Part shown: in pieces, positions 1 to 12,356 of the stretch
Layout of the letters: each line of letters begins with the position of its first letter
Position numbering within the stretch: position 1 is the first letter of the stretch
From: Pezicula radicicola
Lineage: Eukaryota > Ascomycota > Leotiomycetes > Helotiales > Dermateaceae
Direction of reading: 5' to 3'
Length of the DNA stretch: 64,000 nucleotides
Assembly (NCBI GenBank): GCA_003008705.1
Contig: PDUO01000020.1
Span: forward strand, 126,817-190,816
The notes under the pieces: model-generated
Databases searched by the model: none
The model's input: only the letters and a program-made list of their open reading frames with translations
What the model was told of the DNA's origin: nothing
Translations under genes and position numbers: made by a program

Positions 1-153
1 TATTGTGGTGAGGGGATACGTCATATTGTTTTTGATTGAAATTATATCGCACCTGCTGCGGTCCCACCTGAGGAACGAAAGGCTGAGTTTGAGAGGAGAG
101 ACTTCCCGGCGTCGAGAGACGGAATATGGCATGGGAAGAAAGGTATTTGTGAG
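1..153 (+). CDS. possible 3' end of a gene cut by the window edge
   Basis: From about base 52 one frame reads a charged tail (…PPEERKAEFERRDFPASRDG…) ending in TGA at 151-153. The composition looks coding rather than random, but there is a TGA at 49-51 in the same frame, so either a terminal intron lies just upstream or this is not coding. No domain can be recognised from so short a piece. Offered only as a hint that a plus-strand gene may end here. Confidence 0.2.
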
Positions 154-1009
154 TGATGATATTTGATACTGTGGGAGGGGTAGTGTGGCTGTTGATGTTG
201 CTGTTGCTGCTTGTTTTAACTCGTATTGCTTCTCTAGGGTTTGGGTAGATTTGGATGATATTTTTTGGTATCCTGTATCTGTTGGTAAGGAATGAGTTGT
301 TATGCACTGATATTCTATGTACAGGTTTGAGAGGAAGAGTAACGTTAGGTAGAAGATAATTACTTCTAAAATTGTAGAATTCTAAGCGAGCAATAATTTA
401 TAAAGGAAGTTAATACAAGAAAAGGTTTTTAATAACCTAGAAATTAAGAAGAAAAACCTAGTGCCTAGTAATCTACATGTACACTATCTAGACATGACCT
501 TCAGCACTATCTCGAGAATTCGACAAAATGCCGTTGTTAAACAGGATGCTGTACATTCCAGCACTCGCTTAAATCAAAGTACAGTCAATCACTCTTGCCG
601 GATGACCTATTTCTACTCTTATCTCTATCTCCCATACCCAATTGACCTTACAAATTACTTTGTAGTTCTTATTCAAAGATGCTGGTAATCTTTCTGCGCG
701 GGTTAAATTGATCTTGACTCTCCAGGTCCTCGAACCAGCGCTCGCCAAAGCTGTTTCTCAAATTAGCTCTCCTCAAATTCCAGACATGTATATTCCCTCA
801 CTAACCTTCTGAGAAAATTTGAGGAGTGAGAGTGGTCCGTGGCACTACTGTGAGGTCATACTTGATTGACGCATGAAGCGTACGTGTGTTCTCCATGAAC
901 TTGGCCTCCTTCGCAGATGGGGCTCCACCGCAAAGTCAAATGACGGTCTAAATCACTTAATATTTTAGCTATATGTCATTTTTGGTGATAAATTTACCAA
1001 TTGAACTCC
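154..1009. other. intergenic, no gene seen
   Basis: AT-rich sequence with only short, compositionally unconvincing open frames on either strand. No RNA gene or repeat was recognised. The part near 700-1000 may contain further decayed 3' sequence of the Hsp70-like pseudogene, but nothing there matches the family clearly. Confidence 0.5.
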
Positions 1010-2199
1010 ATTCTGGGCCAGCCTATTGATGGCTATGTCAATCGTGGCTTCAATACCTTCCACGAAGTCGACAAACAAATCTATCATCGTGTTCCTTTAG
1101 GGCCGCGGAGGCCGCAGATTAGATGAAACCTATTATATTAGGAGTTGGAAGACGAACTTGTGAATCAATAGTTTCCTATCTTGAATTCGTGTACTAGTAG
1201 CACTTATGTTTTCTCGAGAGGATTAGTTCCTCACTTCACCTGTGAATGGTGGTAGCTCGCAGGTATTCCAGTTGTCTTTCTCCCTGCCTGTAAAGTTATG
1301 ATTTTTACGTGGAGAATAGCCTTTGAACATTTCTTGGGCCACATTCAATAGGTCAGGAACGCCAGCACTCTCAAAAATTTGTTGAAAATGGACTAAAGTC
1401 GTATGTCAACATTCATCATACCTTCCGGGTGTATATCCAACTGCAATGGAGTCTTTAGGAGGCCAGGGACTTCAATTTGAGAGACGGCTATGTCTGTTGT
1501 TGCTCCCCCAATATCACATGATGGTACAGTATTACCAGATGCATATCCTTAGATGGAGCTTGCTGATCCATTTTTCAAGAGACATTGAGCTGCAGCTCTA
1601 GCTTCCGTGATATTGGTAATGACCTTGCTTCTTTCACTATCTCCTATGCAGCAATAAGTGACTTCTTCAGTGAGACGCTTGAAATTTGCAACAGTCGGAA
1701 GCTGCGCCCAGCTGCTGGGACAGTGAAGATCCAATTGATGGTGGCTTCCTTCTATTGTGGTTCCACTCCGGGTATCGAGTCGATACTGGCGGCAATATTT
1801 TCACAGAACAATTCCATGTAATCCCTCATCCAATGTTGGATTTTGGCTTGTGCGACGAGGTTGGTTGATTTGGGGTTGGTATTTGGCGAATGCTTCTCGT
1901 CCATAGAAGCTTTGAAGCACTCACGGATCTTAGTATGCTGAGGAAGATCGGTGCATCTTTCTCCCCAGGCCATAGGTGGGCCATCCTCGTCTTTTGCATC
2001 ATAGGCCAGCCTTGAAAGTACTTTTAAGCCGGAAATTGGCTGCCAGTCCTTATACAAATGATTATCCTTCCAGCTAGCCGCTGAGCCCTTCAGTCAGGAT
2101 ATGTTCACGGGAATAGGATGAGCAAGCAGCGTGGAACGTACCAGATGCTGTCATCCCAATATTAATACATATTGTAGTAGTTATTGGCATGTTGGCCAT
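1010..2199 (-). pseudogene. decayed Hsp70-like (actin-fold ATPase) gene
   Basis: Pieces of the fungal Hsp70-like ATPase family appear in order on the minus strand but in different frames. The first is a start at 2199 with the phosphate-1 motif (ICINIGMTASG, like IDFGTTFSG). Next is a block near 2050-1990 (DWQPISGLKVLSRLAYD). A block around 1740-1560 resembles the VTVPA…W and TEAEAAA region. The phosphate-2 motif CDIGGATTDIAV lies at about 1525-1490. A later helix is FVEGIEATIDIAINRL near 1080-1020. At least two frameshifts and in-frame stops separate the blocks. In the living family these are cytosolic chaperone-like proteins, expanded and of unclear role in many filamentous ascomycetes. An alternative is a very intron-rich gene, but the stop after REHILTEGLSG and the frame change inside the TVPA region argue against it. 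Confidence 0.65.
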
Positions 2200-4699
2200 C
2201 TTGTTGTATTCATGCGCGACACCACTGAGTAAACCTGGCAAGGTCAATGAATATGCAAAATAGCGTGAAGAAATGTAGAGCATTTCTCGTCTATACTCGA
2301 AACTCAACTTGTAAAAGTCGGCTGGGGAATGGTCCAGTTTTCGTTTTGGCCCAAAAGCCGAGCTACTTGATCAGATGACAGTATTGGAGAAGAGCGAATG
2401 CACTTGTACAGTTATATAAATTGTAAGTTCGTTACTGGGAGTACTTCCTACTATGCTATATTGTGTACCAGTGTAGCTTTGTAGATGCGGTACTTTCTTT
2501 TCACTGAGGTCTATCATTTCCCCACAAAATACTAATAACAACATAGGATTTTTCCTCAGCAGCCGTCTCTTGCATTTCTTGAAAGGAAAGACTCTGAACA
2601 CTTTGCTAGCTCTGTCACGGGACAAGCTCATTCAGGGTACACATCTGAGACTTTGTTAACTATGCTTGGGTCGCTATAGTCGGAGGGGGCGTTGCCGGAT
2701 GGTACTCGTGAACTAGAATCGTCTGAAATCCAGTAATCCAGCTCAGAAGCATCTACTGTTAATTTTTCAGCACCAGAGGTCATTGAAGGGAAGTGTACTT
2801 CATAAATGAGAAGTAATTGATGGAGAAGGTTCTGCTTAATGAATAGCTGCTTGTTTTCGCTATATAATGGCACTTAAAGACTAGTTTCTAAGTAAATTAC
2901 TAGTCTACTAGGTTTCTAAACGGCAGCTCATTAGACTACAGCATTTGTACAGTACAGTAAAGCAAGAAATTCCAAGCAAAGCTGTTTGAATAACATTGAA
3001 ATCTGGTCTAGAGTTGTTTTAATGCATGGGACTTTCTATGCCTATGGTACTACAGGTTCGTCGGCTAACCTCCCTCATATTCTAGAAGTCACTTTTTAAG
3101 TCATATCTTTTCTTACCGATTATTTGACTTCAATATTGCATAGCGCGGCATTGAAAATAATATTATATCGATAGGACCTATATTATAGATCTATTTGTAA
3201 AGCAGAATTAAGCAGTGTATCAGCCTCAAGGTTTCCTCGGCTATTCTTCCTATTAATGATAAGCTACCCTTCGCAAGCCTGGCGACAAATGCAGAGTCTG
3301 CAGCTTTCTGCATTTGTAAATTATAGGCCCGAATAAACTATTTTGTCATTGGAAAGCATTAAAGCGGAACTGTAGTAGGCTCTTGGCATGACGATTCTTG
3401 ATATGGCGATATTCGCGGTTCCAACGATAACGGCGCTAGTGCGGAATCTTCATTGCAGTATGCTATAGCTATAGTGTTATTCTCGATATAGCTATCTCTT
3501 TCAATATTGGTCCCTTTTGGAAGTTACTGCCGTATTGTACTGTCGAGAGTCCACTGTAATTGAAATTCAATAATAATGCTCTTGCTATTATAGAATATGG
3601 CCGATATCGGCTACGGGAGTTTGTTGTTGGAAACTTGGAAGAGAACCCACCATTCTGCATTATGCAGTGACCGGTGATTTTCTTTTTTCAGCTATGGAGC
3701 ATTGAAGTCACCATTCTCTGGAATACAGAAGTTCAATCATGTACTTGGATCCGAAACCGGTTTATTAGGTATATGACTTGTTTCGGTCACCGGTTCATTT
3801 TGTTTTGGCCGCCAAGGCAACCTAGATATCATCTGCGTCGACTACTATTTCCTTTGTCAGTTGGAACAGGTATGGAAGTTTAATGGGACAGTGTGTTGGG
3901 AACCTGTTCGAAGGTTATTGGGACATTTTAGGCCGCACCAATTTTTTTCAAACAACTTTGAATAGCTTTAGAACTAAGACTCTTAACTACCTGGCTTCTA
4001 ACTAGAAGAATAGATCCATTGAAAAGGTTTAGATAAGTAGGTACCTTAAGTCTTGTAGAAGGTTATGTTCAGCTAACGTAGCAACTCTGTGAATTCTCTA
4101 TTCTGTATTCTGTGTAGAGCTAGGAGCTCCGTAGAAGCCTTACTTATAGACCTCTGCTACGAATAGATTTGCTGTTTACAAGGAGACAAAGTGAGAGCAA
4201 CTTTGGGTCTATTCCTCAACATAATTTATTGTTAAATAGTCCTTTAAAGCTCTTGATTTGAATAGCAGTAATGTAATGTGATGTGTGAGCAAAGTAGTAG
4301 GTCCTTTTGTTTAGAACAATTCAGTAATTCATATGCATAGCCTCAGATAAATAGTAAAATAGTTATTAAGAAGTCTTTCTAGAGCCTCTAGTTGCGGAAT
4401 TCTTAAACCAAAATTGTTGTGGCACAAAATGTGTCAATAACCATCTATAGAACAAGTTCACGACACACTGATATGCAAGATTTATTGGTTAGAGCCATGA
4501 TGTCTAGTATTGTATCTACGGCCACTCTCTTATATAATACATTTAACATTAGGTGTCCAATCTGTAGTGTTCGATGGCTGCTGGCCTCTACCAGAGAAGT
4601 AAAAAAAAAGTGCAAAAAAAAGGCAAAGCCAACATCTATGTGTCCATCCATCCAACTCCTAACTCATGCACGGACAAAAACCAAAACAATACGATATTC
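2200..4699. other. intergenic, no supported gene
   Basis: AT-rich, with several short minus-strand frames (for example 2371-2631 and 2628-2873) that show no family resemblance, no plausible splice structure and no codon bias. Short CT/GA-rich and palindromic bits occur (for example the GATATCGGC region near 3600) but no convincing mobile element ends were found. Confidence 0.45.
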
Positions 4700-5989
4700 T
4701 CATGAATCCCAGATAGGACCAAATGCCGGCACACCCAATGCTTCGAGATCTTGCACTAGTTTTATCGTCAACCCCGGGTTGGAGATAACGATCACCGCCT
4801 CGGACTCGGTCTCGCGGTACTGCTGAAGGACTTGTGGTAACATCGAAGGTCGTCCCATGGTCGTTGTATCATGAATGTAAGCACTCTTTCCCAGTTTTTC
4901 AATAATGGCTCCAATTTCCGTGCCGTATGTCGTTAACGGGTTCCTGGTTGACCAGAAGAGATTGATTCGTGTTCTTTGTGCCATAAGAACGGGTAAACAT
5001 GGTGCAATTCCAGAACCTGTGGCTACTAGTAGAATACTCCGGAACATGGGGGCGATTCTTAGAACACCGCAAGTTGGCGTCCGACGAGCATATACTGAAG
5101 TTGGTGGGTTTTGGATGAGTTTGCCTGTGAAGTCACCAGCGTTTGAAATGATGAGTGAGAAACCGTTCATCCCTGGCTGGGCCCATGTGGCAAACGCATG
5201 CCATTCACAAAGAGGGCTATCTGAAATTCGGATTGTGGTTCCTGGCTGAGGAGTTGTATAATCGAAGTGAATGCGTAATGCGTGAGCGGAAAGAAGTTCA
5301 GAACGAACATTTACTTTGCGACAGTTGAGCCAGGTTATACAAATGCTGATAGTTGAAATAAAGAGGAGCCAGATGTTGGCATTACTGAATACTGCTGAGG
5401 CGAGGCTCTTGGATCCGCGTTTAGAGTCGAGGTCGAGGAGTGTCAGTGTCCATAATAGACCGAGACTTGACCACCCGGCAAATCGGTGAACCATCTCGAA
5501 GTAGTCATGAAGCTTGTTACGTAGAGAGGGGTGAGCCATGACAAGCATGGCGATAAGTAAAGTATCCAGAATGAACGTGATGAAAAGAATTGTCCAGCTT
5601 TCTGCGTCTCGTGTCGTTTTGTTGACGAAAATTATGGTGTTCTCAACCGAATAGAGAATGAACCAAAATGTCGCCGCTACAGCACATCCACTGTGAAGTC
5701 CTCCCAAATGATAGATCTTTCCCGCCCGCCGTCGGATCCATAATGGAGCTGACTGTGGTATCGCTGCAAAGATGGTGTACAGTAGGTTGACGACATGTTC
5801 TTCTCGTATGATGATAGAGACCGCGAGGTTGATAGAAGTCGCAAGAGCACAGGTATCTTCGTTTCGTGATTCTCCAACGTACCAGTTGTAAAGAAACCAC
5901 ACAACGCCTGCCAAGTTCAACGAAAAGACTACAGTAAAAAGCTGACGATATTCAGAGTTCAGTGAACTGATCCAAGTTTTGAAAGACAT
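4700..5989 (-). CDS. TmpA-like integral membrane flavoreductase
   Basis: Single-exon gene for a 429-residue protein. The N-terminal half (about residues 15-230) holds six or so hydrophobic segments (for example LFTVVFSLNLAGVVWFLYNW, LLIAMLVMAHP and WLLFISTISICITWL). The C-terminal half has the features of a ferredoxin-reductase-type FAD/NAD(P) domain: HAFATWAQPGMNGFSLIISNAGDFT for flavin binding and LLVATGSGIAPCLPVL for the nucleotide-binding loop, ending in a conserved-looking ISNPGLT…GVPAFGPIWDS tail. This layout matches the fungal TmpA-type membrane oxidoreductases, related to ferric reductases and known in Aspergillus from conidiation signalling; the same module also ends some NRPS-like enzymes. 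It should pass electrons from NAD(P)H via FAD, but the acceptor is unknown. The first ATG at 5989 is the natural start and no intron is needed. Confidence 0.85.
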   Translation of the reverse strand: MSFKTWISSLNSEYRQLFTVVFSLNLAGVVWFLYNWYVGESRNEDTCALATSINLAVSIIIREEHVVNLLYTIFAAIPQSAPLWIRRRAGKIYHLGGLHSGCAVAATFWFILYSVENTIIFVNKTTRDAESWTILFITFILDTLLIAMLVMAHPSLRNKLHDYFEMVHRFAGWSSLGLLWTLTLLDLDSKRGSKSLASAVFSNANIWLLFISTISICITWLNCRKVNVRSELLSAHALRIHFDYTTPQPGTTIRISDSPLCEWHAFATWAQPGMNGFSLIISNAGDFTGKLIQNPPTSVYARRTPTCGVLRIAPMFRSILLVATGSGIAPCLPVLMAQRTRINLFWSTRNPLTTYGTEIGAIIEKLGKSAYIHDTTTMGRPSMLPQVLQQYRETESEAVIVISNPGLTIKLVQDLEALGVPAFGPIWDS

Positions 5990-8836
5990 AATGGGCGTTA
6001 GTTGACGTCGACAGTGAGGTGGATTCCCATAGAACCTAGAGAACCTAAAGAACGGATGGAAAATGTTAGTATATCATCAAGTCGTTTTGTATTCAGCGTT
6101 GAAGATGTGAACCTTCGGACATCCGGCCACTCGCCTGTACCGCCTCATAAGAATGAGGAGACAAATGATACGAGTAGCGCGCCGGAGATACTCATGAATC
6201 GTTCCATCAAGGGGTTAGAGAAAATCGGGTTACTTACCCCCCTTCGAAGCGTAAAGCACTGACAACAGAGGCTCCTGTGCTACAAAAATATGACGGATGA
6301 TGTATACTATTAGCAGTATCACAATTTAAGATCTTGAGCCGCCACGAGGAAAACCTGGTACTGCTTGGAAAACCAAAGTAGAGCTGCAGATCAGGATCGG
6401 CACAGATGGGATGGCTTTCTGAAATGCGTTTCAACTCCTCCGTACTGCGGACCTATTTCATTGTACAATACCGAGGTATTGATGAGAATTCAAGTTCAAA
6501 GTTATACTTACAATATAATGGCATTGTACCACCGGCATAGTACCGGCACAAATATGAGAATTTGGCCCTTGAGAGGACACAGACTGTACAACACACTCTC
6601 CTGTCGTCCGTAACCTCATCCACCATGCATAAACGGGGCCGCCTTTTGAGACATTTTAGAGGGGTTGGTTTCCTAGCAGGCAATCCCGCTGAACGGGTCG
6701 ATCCTGCACAGATTCTACCGTCGACCCGAAAGATCTTGCTAGAAACGGCCTCGGTCCTCATTCCGTTCATGATTTAGAGACCATAACATGTGAAACATAT
6801 GTCACTTGCTGTAGATCGACATAAGATAGATACAATATAGTAGACCCTTGCCAATTAGAATTTTGTCGCTTCTGGAAGTGGGTTTTCTGGAATAGGAGGA
6901 GTGCAAATCTTTCAGCGAAAACGTGGATGCCATCCTAGCGAGCACGCGGCCTAGCGATGGTTCAAGCAAAATCGATGGCCCTTGCATCCACAAAGGTAAG
7001 GTTGCGTGATGTGCTACCGTATCAAAGTTGAGTCTAACTTTGGTAAAGTTATACTGTTCATTAAAGCACGAGGCTTGACGACTGGATCATAAATCCTTAT
7101 TTTCGAGGTTGATATGAAAACTTCCACCATATCTTACACTTTCTCGTAGTTTTTTGTTATTCAGTGTGATAATGAGACATAACTGATGATTAATTCTAAG
7201 ACTAACAGTGAATTAAAGGTTTTAAAGGCCACAATCAGTACTGCTAAAGACGTTAAAAACTAGCTGAATGCAAGAGTAAGGTAGTTAGTTGGTGGAAGGT
7301 TGGTGGAACTCGCTTAATTTTATAAGAGGCTACCCAACCACACAGCGAATTTGTGTAGCACAGATAGCAAGGTGGATTTTTGGATGTGACTGGGCTGAGT
7401 TTGGTCTGCGAATCTAAAATATGCGTTTCACCACTCCTAGAAAAGACCTCACGCTCTCCCTTATCAATGACATGAGACCGTTCTCGGCCTATGTAGTCGA
7501 GTAGCACGATATGCTGCTGGGTTGATGTTGGATCTTCCACTGTGCCACTTTTCCTGTCAGCGCATGACCCACTGGCTAGGAACCAATGAAAATAATACTT
7601 AAAGGGCAAATTGCGGAATTCGGTCCAGCCTCAGTCCAGCTGGCAGCTGGAAGTGTAGATCGAAGGATTATAATGCGGAGTCATTTTCCACGCCCCTTCT
7701 ATGGCAACCCATTTTCTATCTAAGCGACATCGAATCATGAAGATCCTTTGTTGTGCTTTCGTATGCTTCTATGGCACGGTTTCTTAGGAGATTAAAAAGA
7801 AATTCTATGTAGCGGTCAAAGACGTTGTCTAATGTCGATTCCATCGTGACCCACCGTGAGCATCTCAGTATTCTTTTCGTTCTCGTGGGTTAGGGTTAGG
7901 GTGCTATGCACGCAAGGTACAAATGTGGAAACCCTTTAAAGCCTTGACCTTTTCTTGATTTTTTGTGCAAGGGAAGTCATCGCGAATATTCAAGGGCTTC
8001 GAGAATGGGGAGCAGGGCGCTAGGGTCAGGGTGAATTCCGGCTTGGAAGAACGAGATAACTCTGGCGAGATGAACAAGTACTTTCGTTGAGGATGTGCAC
8101 AAGTAATTTCCTAGTTCTATAATAAAACAAAATTTCCAAGCGTTGAAAGTATCAAAGCTCTTGCTTTTCTGCAATCTATATCGTCAGAAACAATGTTATA
8201 CCCTTATATATCTCTAAGTATTTAGTCTGACATGGCAACCTGCCAAAGAACACCAACTTAAGGTTATGAGCACCGACCATTAGCTGAGCCGGTATATTTC
8301 ACTACCAGCCAATGCCGTGTGCCCGTTTCCCCCGACGAACCCTAATAGCTCGAGACGTTGAAGTACGGTTGAAGTAGCTGTTTCCGGTACGATCTGCAAT
8401 ACTGTGTGGGGATGATCCACCAGTGCATCGGCGTAATGTCCATTTCAGGACAGCATCATGCAATGGAAATTACCCTAGTTTTTCCTGAAAAGCAAAGGCC
8501 AACCATTTCAGACGACATCTGGACCAAACCAGAAGTCCTGGGTTTGACAGGCTGAATGACAGTGCCGGAAAAAAGTGGAGGAAAAACAACAACACAAAGG
8601 GTGTCCTCAAGGAGACACATTATCAATAAAATGTAGCTATCAAGGTAAAAATGGTTTGAATGCATGCATCCAAAACTCAACAGTCATCCTGCCCACAGAA
8701 TCTTGCCCATATTCACATCCACCGCATTAAACCCAGCCACAGGACATTATATAGGTACGTGGATCTCCTAAATCATACATAACGCGCAGAACCTGAACGC
8801 GCGCATTGCGCACAAAATACACGATTGCTGGCTTAC
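5990..8836. other. long intergenic stretch, no supported gene
   Basis: Nearly 3 kb without a convincing gene. Longer open frames such as 6453-6770 (minus) and 7253-7609 (minus) have no recognisable family and poor composition. The stretch contains a short telomere-type repeat at 7887-7901 (annotated separately). The segment next to 5990 presumably carries the promoter of the TmpA-like gene. Confidence 0.45.
7887..7901 (+). repeat. short interstitial telomere-like repeat (TTAGGG type)
   Basis: GGGTTAGGGTTAGGG occurs here, about two and a half units of the fungal telomere hexamer. It is isolated; a loosely similar CTAGGGTCAGGG lies near 8020. It may be chance or a trace of an old end-joining event. 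Confidence 0.5.
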
Positions 8837-10864
8837 TTACATGGCCCCTCCACTCTTGGCGACACCCGGATAAGTTGCCTTCAAGTATTCAGTGAAATCG
8901 GTGCCGTTGGCGCCCAAATCCTTGAATACAGGACAGTCAAGTGATAGGAGAGTGCTGTCGAGGATATCGAGAACCATTTCGAGTGGTTTGGTAATGGTTG
9001 CGAAGAGCGACGACAAACTGTTGGGGGTGAACTCCTTGATGAATTCGAAGCCAAAGCAGAGAAGGTTGTTTCCCTCGAGAAGGTCCGCAGCATTAAAAAG
9101 ACCTCCAGTAAGATTTGCAATATCGATTCCCGTGAATGTGTTCACGCCGTTGGTGTTACCTCCAATGCTACAAGGCCCTGTCAGTCCAAACTCTTAGGAC
9201 TAGAGTGAAGCGAGCCTACCTCAAAAGTCGGGGGAATTTGGTGACCCATGATACCAAGTCCAAACCGTACGAAACGAAGGTGTAGTCACTTTGACGTCGA
9301 TACCAGATGTCAGGAATGCGCTCCCAGCCTGCCTTGTACGTAAAGTTCCCTTCGTCGCCATATACTGCAAAGAAACTCTTCAGTGTCTCCTTGTCTACGC
9401 ATATCAATTAGCCTGACTGACTACAAATTTCAAGTGGGACCATACTAATGATGCCTTCTGGGTATTCCTCGGAGGTATTGACAAACAGACGGCTAGTGAA
9501 GGCATACGCGGCGTTGCGAACAACCAGTCCCGCAGAGGGTCCATAAAAGAAATACGGATTAGTTGCCTCGCTCTGCTCAAAACGTCGCTGGTTATGGGCG
9601 ATCATGATATCCATCGAGTAATTGGGCTCCTCAGCATCGATCTGCATGTTATAAAGGTCCATAAAGTATGACATATTAAGGTTCGTGTTGTCCCCAATTG
9701 GATCGTACAGGTCACCTCGAGTTCCAGAAGCATCCTCCTCGTACTGGTTATGCGTTCCAGAAAGTCCTCGAGGAGTTCCTATCTTTGGTTAATGTAAGAA
9801 ACATTTCGCTATCTGATGAATAGCCGTACCTAACAATCCTCCCAGGTTTCCAAGAAGGTTCTGTGAAGCAGAAGACTCGCCGCCCATAGAAAAACCTGGT
9901 GTCAAAGAAAGCGGATTACCACCCTCTACAGTCCCATAGACCGCAAGAACGGTTGATATATCGATACCCATGCCAAAAACTATCAACTTTAGTACATCTG
10001 TTTTCATGTTGAACGAAGAATCATACTTGTGTTACAGCTCACAATGTATTCAACAATCTATATGTTGTATTAGTATTTGACGCCATGTGGAAAAGCCTCA
10101 AACTTACAGTAGCAACTCCGTTATGGGGAAGGTATCCATGATTAGCCAAGGCATTCAGTCCTGGGCAAGGACCACGAACGTCTCCATTCTCAAAGTCCGG
10201 CGCGACGAAGGCGTGAGAACCGGTGACTGTTTACATTTAGTTGTCTTCTAAGAACCTTCCCCCCCCATATACACTCACCATCAATGCGTTGCGTATCAGC
10301 GTTAAAGGTTGCTCGCTTTTCCTTTCCTATCACTGGAAGCTCTTTAGTCAATGATTCAGCCCCCTTGGTTGTCCCATGCGCAGTTTCAATAAGTGAACGA
10401 GCTTTGCTGGCAAGCGATCCCACAAGGTCGCTTGGGATGCCGTGACCAGCAACGTCCTGTGCGTTGGCACCCGTCGTGGTAATTTTCTTAAAAGCATCAA
10501 GAGCAACAGGAGCATCCAAGTTGACACTCTTCTTGAATTTTTTGGCAAGTCCTTCCAACTGGGCGAGGTTTTCAGCTTCTTTGTCAACTACGCTGGAAGC
10601 ATCACAGCGGCCGATAGGGATATGGATCATGAGATCATCAACCGTCGGGCTGATGGCATCAATCAAATCGCCAACTGCCTCAAGAGGTGAATCTCTCTCC
10701 TTTAAACCGACGCCAGGTGCAATTGCTCCTAGAAGCTTGTTGACGGTACCCTCGAGGTCATGTACGGCATCCGTTGGGTCCAGGTTGCCGGCTGGCAGGG
10801 CTCTGACATTGGAAACCTCCTCCAGCAAAAGAAAAAGAAACGCGAGATTCTGAGAAGCCTTCAT
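8837..10864 (-). CDS. secreted chloroperoxidase-family heme-thiolate peroxidase
   Basis: Seven exons read on the minus strand: 10864-10279, 10226-10108, 10057-10027, 9979-9830, 9778-9446, 9394-9220 and 9167-8837. They sum to 1725 nt (574 residues) with all phases agreeing. Residues 1-22 form a signal peptide (MKASQNLAFLFLLLEEVSNVRA). Around residue 213 lies GPCPGLNALANHGYLPHNG, whose PCP cysteine is the proximal heme-thiolate ligand of the Peroxidase_2/chloroperoxidase family. GMGIDISTVLAVYGT and HNQYEEDAS follow, the latter at the place of the acid-base Glu region. The family uses peroxide for halogenation, peroxygenation or dismutation outside the cell. The stretch of about 190 residues between the signal peptide and the PCP motif is longer than in classical chloroperoxidase and has no domain I recognise; a KEKRATF site near its end could be a Kex2-type cleavage point. 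One exon is only 31 nt. TAA at 8839-8837 ends the protein. Confidence 0.9.
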
Positions 10865-12356
10865 TGCATTAAAGAGTGACTAAGAACCGAAAAGGAGTAT
10901 GAATCTTCTCCGCAAATGCAAGAGGTAAACGAGTGTGAAAGGCTGTGAAAGAGGATATATTGTGAAGTGTCAAGCACATATTATATCAAGCAGCTCGAAA
11001 CCTCTTTAGTGCAGGTCTCATAGGCTGAATCAGCGTCATTGTCCTCAAACCGAGGTGTGTAACTCTACACAGTTGTTCCAACACATGGAATTTAGAAATC
11101 TAGGCACATTCGGAAATTTGCTAATAATTCGCAATGGAAATCGGAGGTTCTCAATTGGTTCTGTGAATAGGAGGCGTTCTCGAAAGGACAAAGGACATGA
11201 GACTGACAGGACAGTGGTGGAAGTCGTGCCGGTGGTTGTGATCTGCAAAAAAAAAGACTGAAGAAGATAAGATGTACAAATGAGGACGAAGGCAAAGCAA
11301 ATTATAAGATTTTGGCCAAAGTCAAGGTGCCACTTTGTACGAAAACGAAAAAGATATGCACTACAATCCCACCCATATGCATCCCCAAAACTCTTTCCCC
11401 GTATTAGTGTGCCTCCTCGTGCACACCGATATTTCGCCAGCAATAGGGGGTTGGTCTGGGGCACACTATTGCGCCAAACGCTGCCTTTAAACCATGAAGC
11501 CAAGCGAATTTAATATCATACGAAGTCAAGCGAGATCGTAAATACCCGGTTGTAAGTACCCGCCTAGCCGCTGAACAAGTAGACGTCCGTGCCGTGCAGG
11601 CGGAAAATCGACGGTTTCCAGGGTCTTACGGAGTGCTGTGCCCCAAACAGTGACTCTCTCTCCACTCCCGGCAAGGCACAGAAGTGAAGCCCACAGCCGC
11701 ATTCTACAAACCAGGATAACGTGTCCCAGTGTTTATCATTGTCGATCTTCTCCAGATACACGGCATCATTTTATGAAGGAAGATTAAGGTTGTGCGTGAG
11801 CATTACTGTAGGTAGAACTACGGGATTTACTGATGAAACGGATGGGGGCCCTGGGATGAACTTTAATGAGTCAAGGCATTCAATACGATACAGTACCGAG
11901 ATGTTGCCAATACGTACGGCACTTGATGAGATACTCCGTACCATACAGTAAGTTCTAGTAAGTCTTACCAAAAGCCACCATTAGGTGTAACCCTTTCCTA
12001 TAATACCCCATAGTAAAAGTGCCGAAGCAGAGGAAACTTCCAGCTGCAGGAAAACTCTATGTACCCTTCGTACCTCTGTGATAACTAGAAAAAGTTGGAT
12101 TTTTGGCTGTGTTGCGTAGGTATGAGTGTAGATCTAAATCTCATTGTCCGATGGACATGGAGAGTTCAATCAAGTTTTTGACACAACATTAGCACAATAA
12201 TTAACCATAAGGATTCAGTCTGCACAAAATATCTAGCTTTCACTTACTGCAAAACTGTACCCATCTACTCTTTCTCTACAGTCCTTCTCGGTGTGCTTCA
12301 CTTCTGCGTCATTGACGTCCTTGTAAACTTAGAACACCTCGTGTTTCGTAGCCAAG
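10865..12356. other. intergenic between divergent genes
   Basis: Holds the upstream regions of the peroxidase gene (minus) and the receptor gene (plus), so it probably contains both promoters. CT-rich sequence near 12240-12350 fits a fungal 5' leader. The 152-codon frame at 11045-11503 (minus) resembles no protein family and was left out. Confidence 0.5.

Noticed and set aside
2371..2873. Two adjoining minus-strand frames upstream of the Hsp70-like remnant
   Set aside because: They do not contain Hsp70 motifs and do not join by plausible introns.
6453..6777. Overlapping frames on both strands around 6.5-6.8 kb
   Set aside because: Neither translation resembles a known protein; the open frames are probably chance.
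11045..11503. 152-codon minus-strand frame
   Set aside because: No family resemblance, no codon bias, and it sits in a divergent promoter region.
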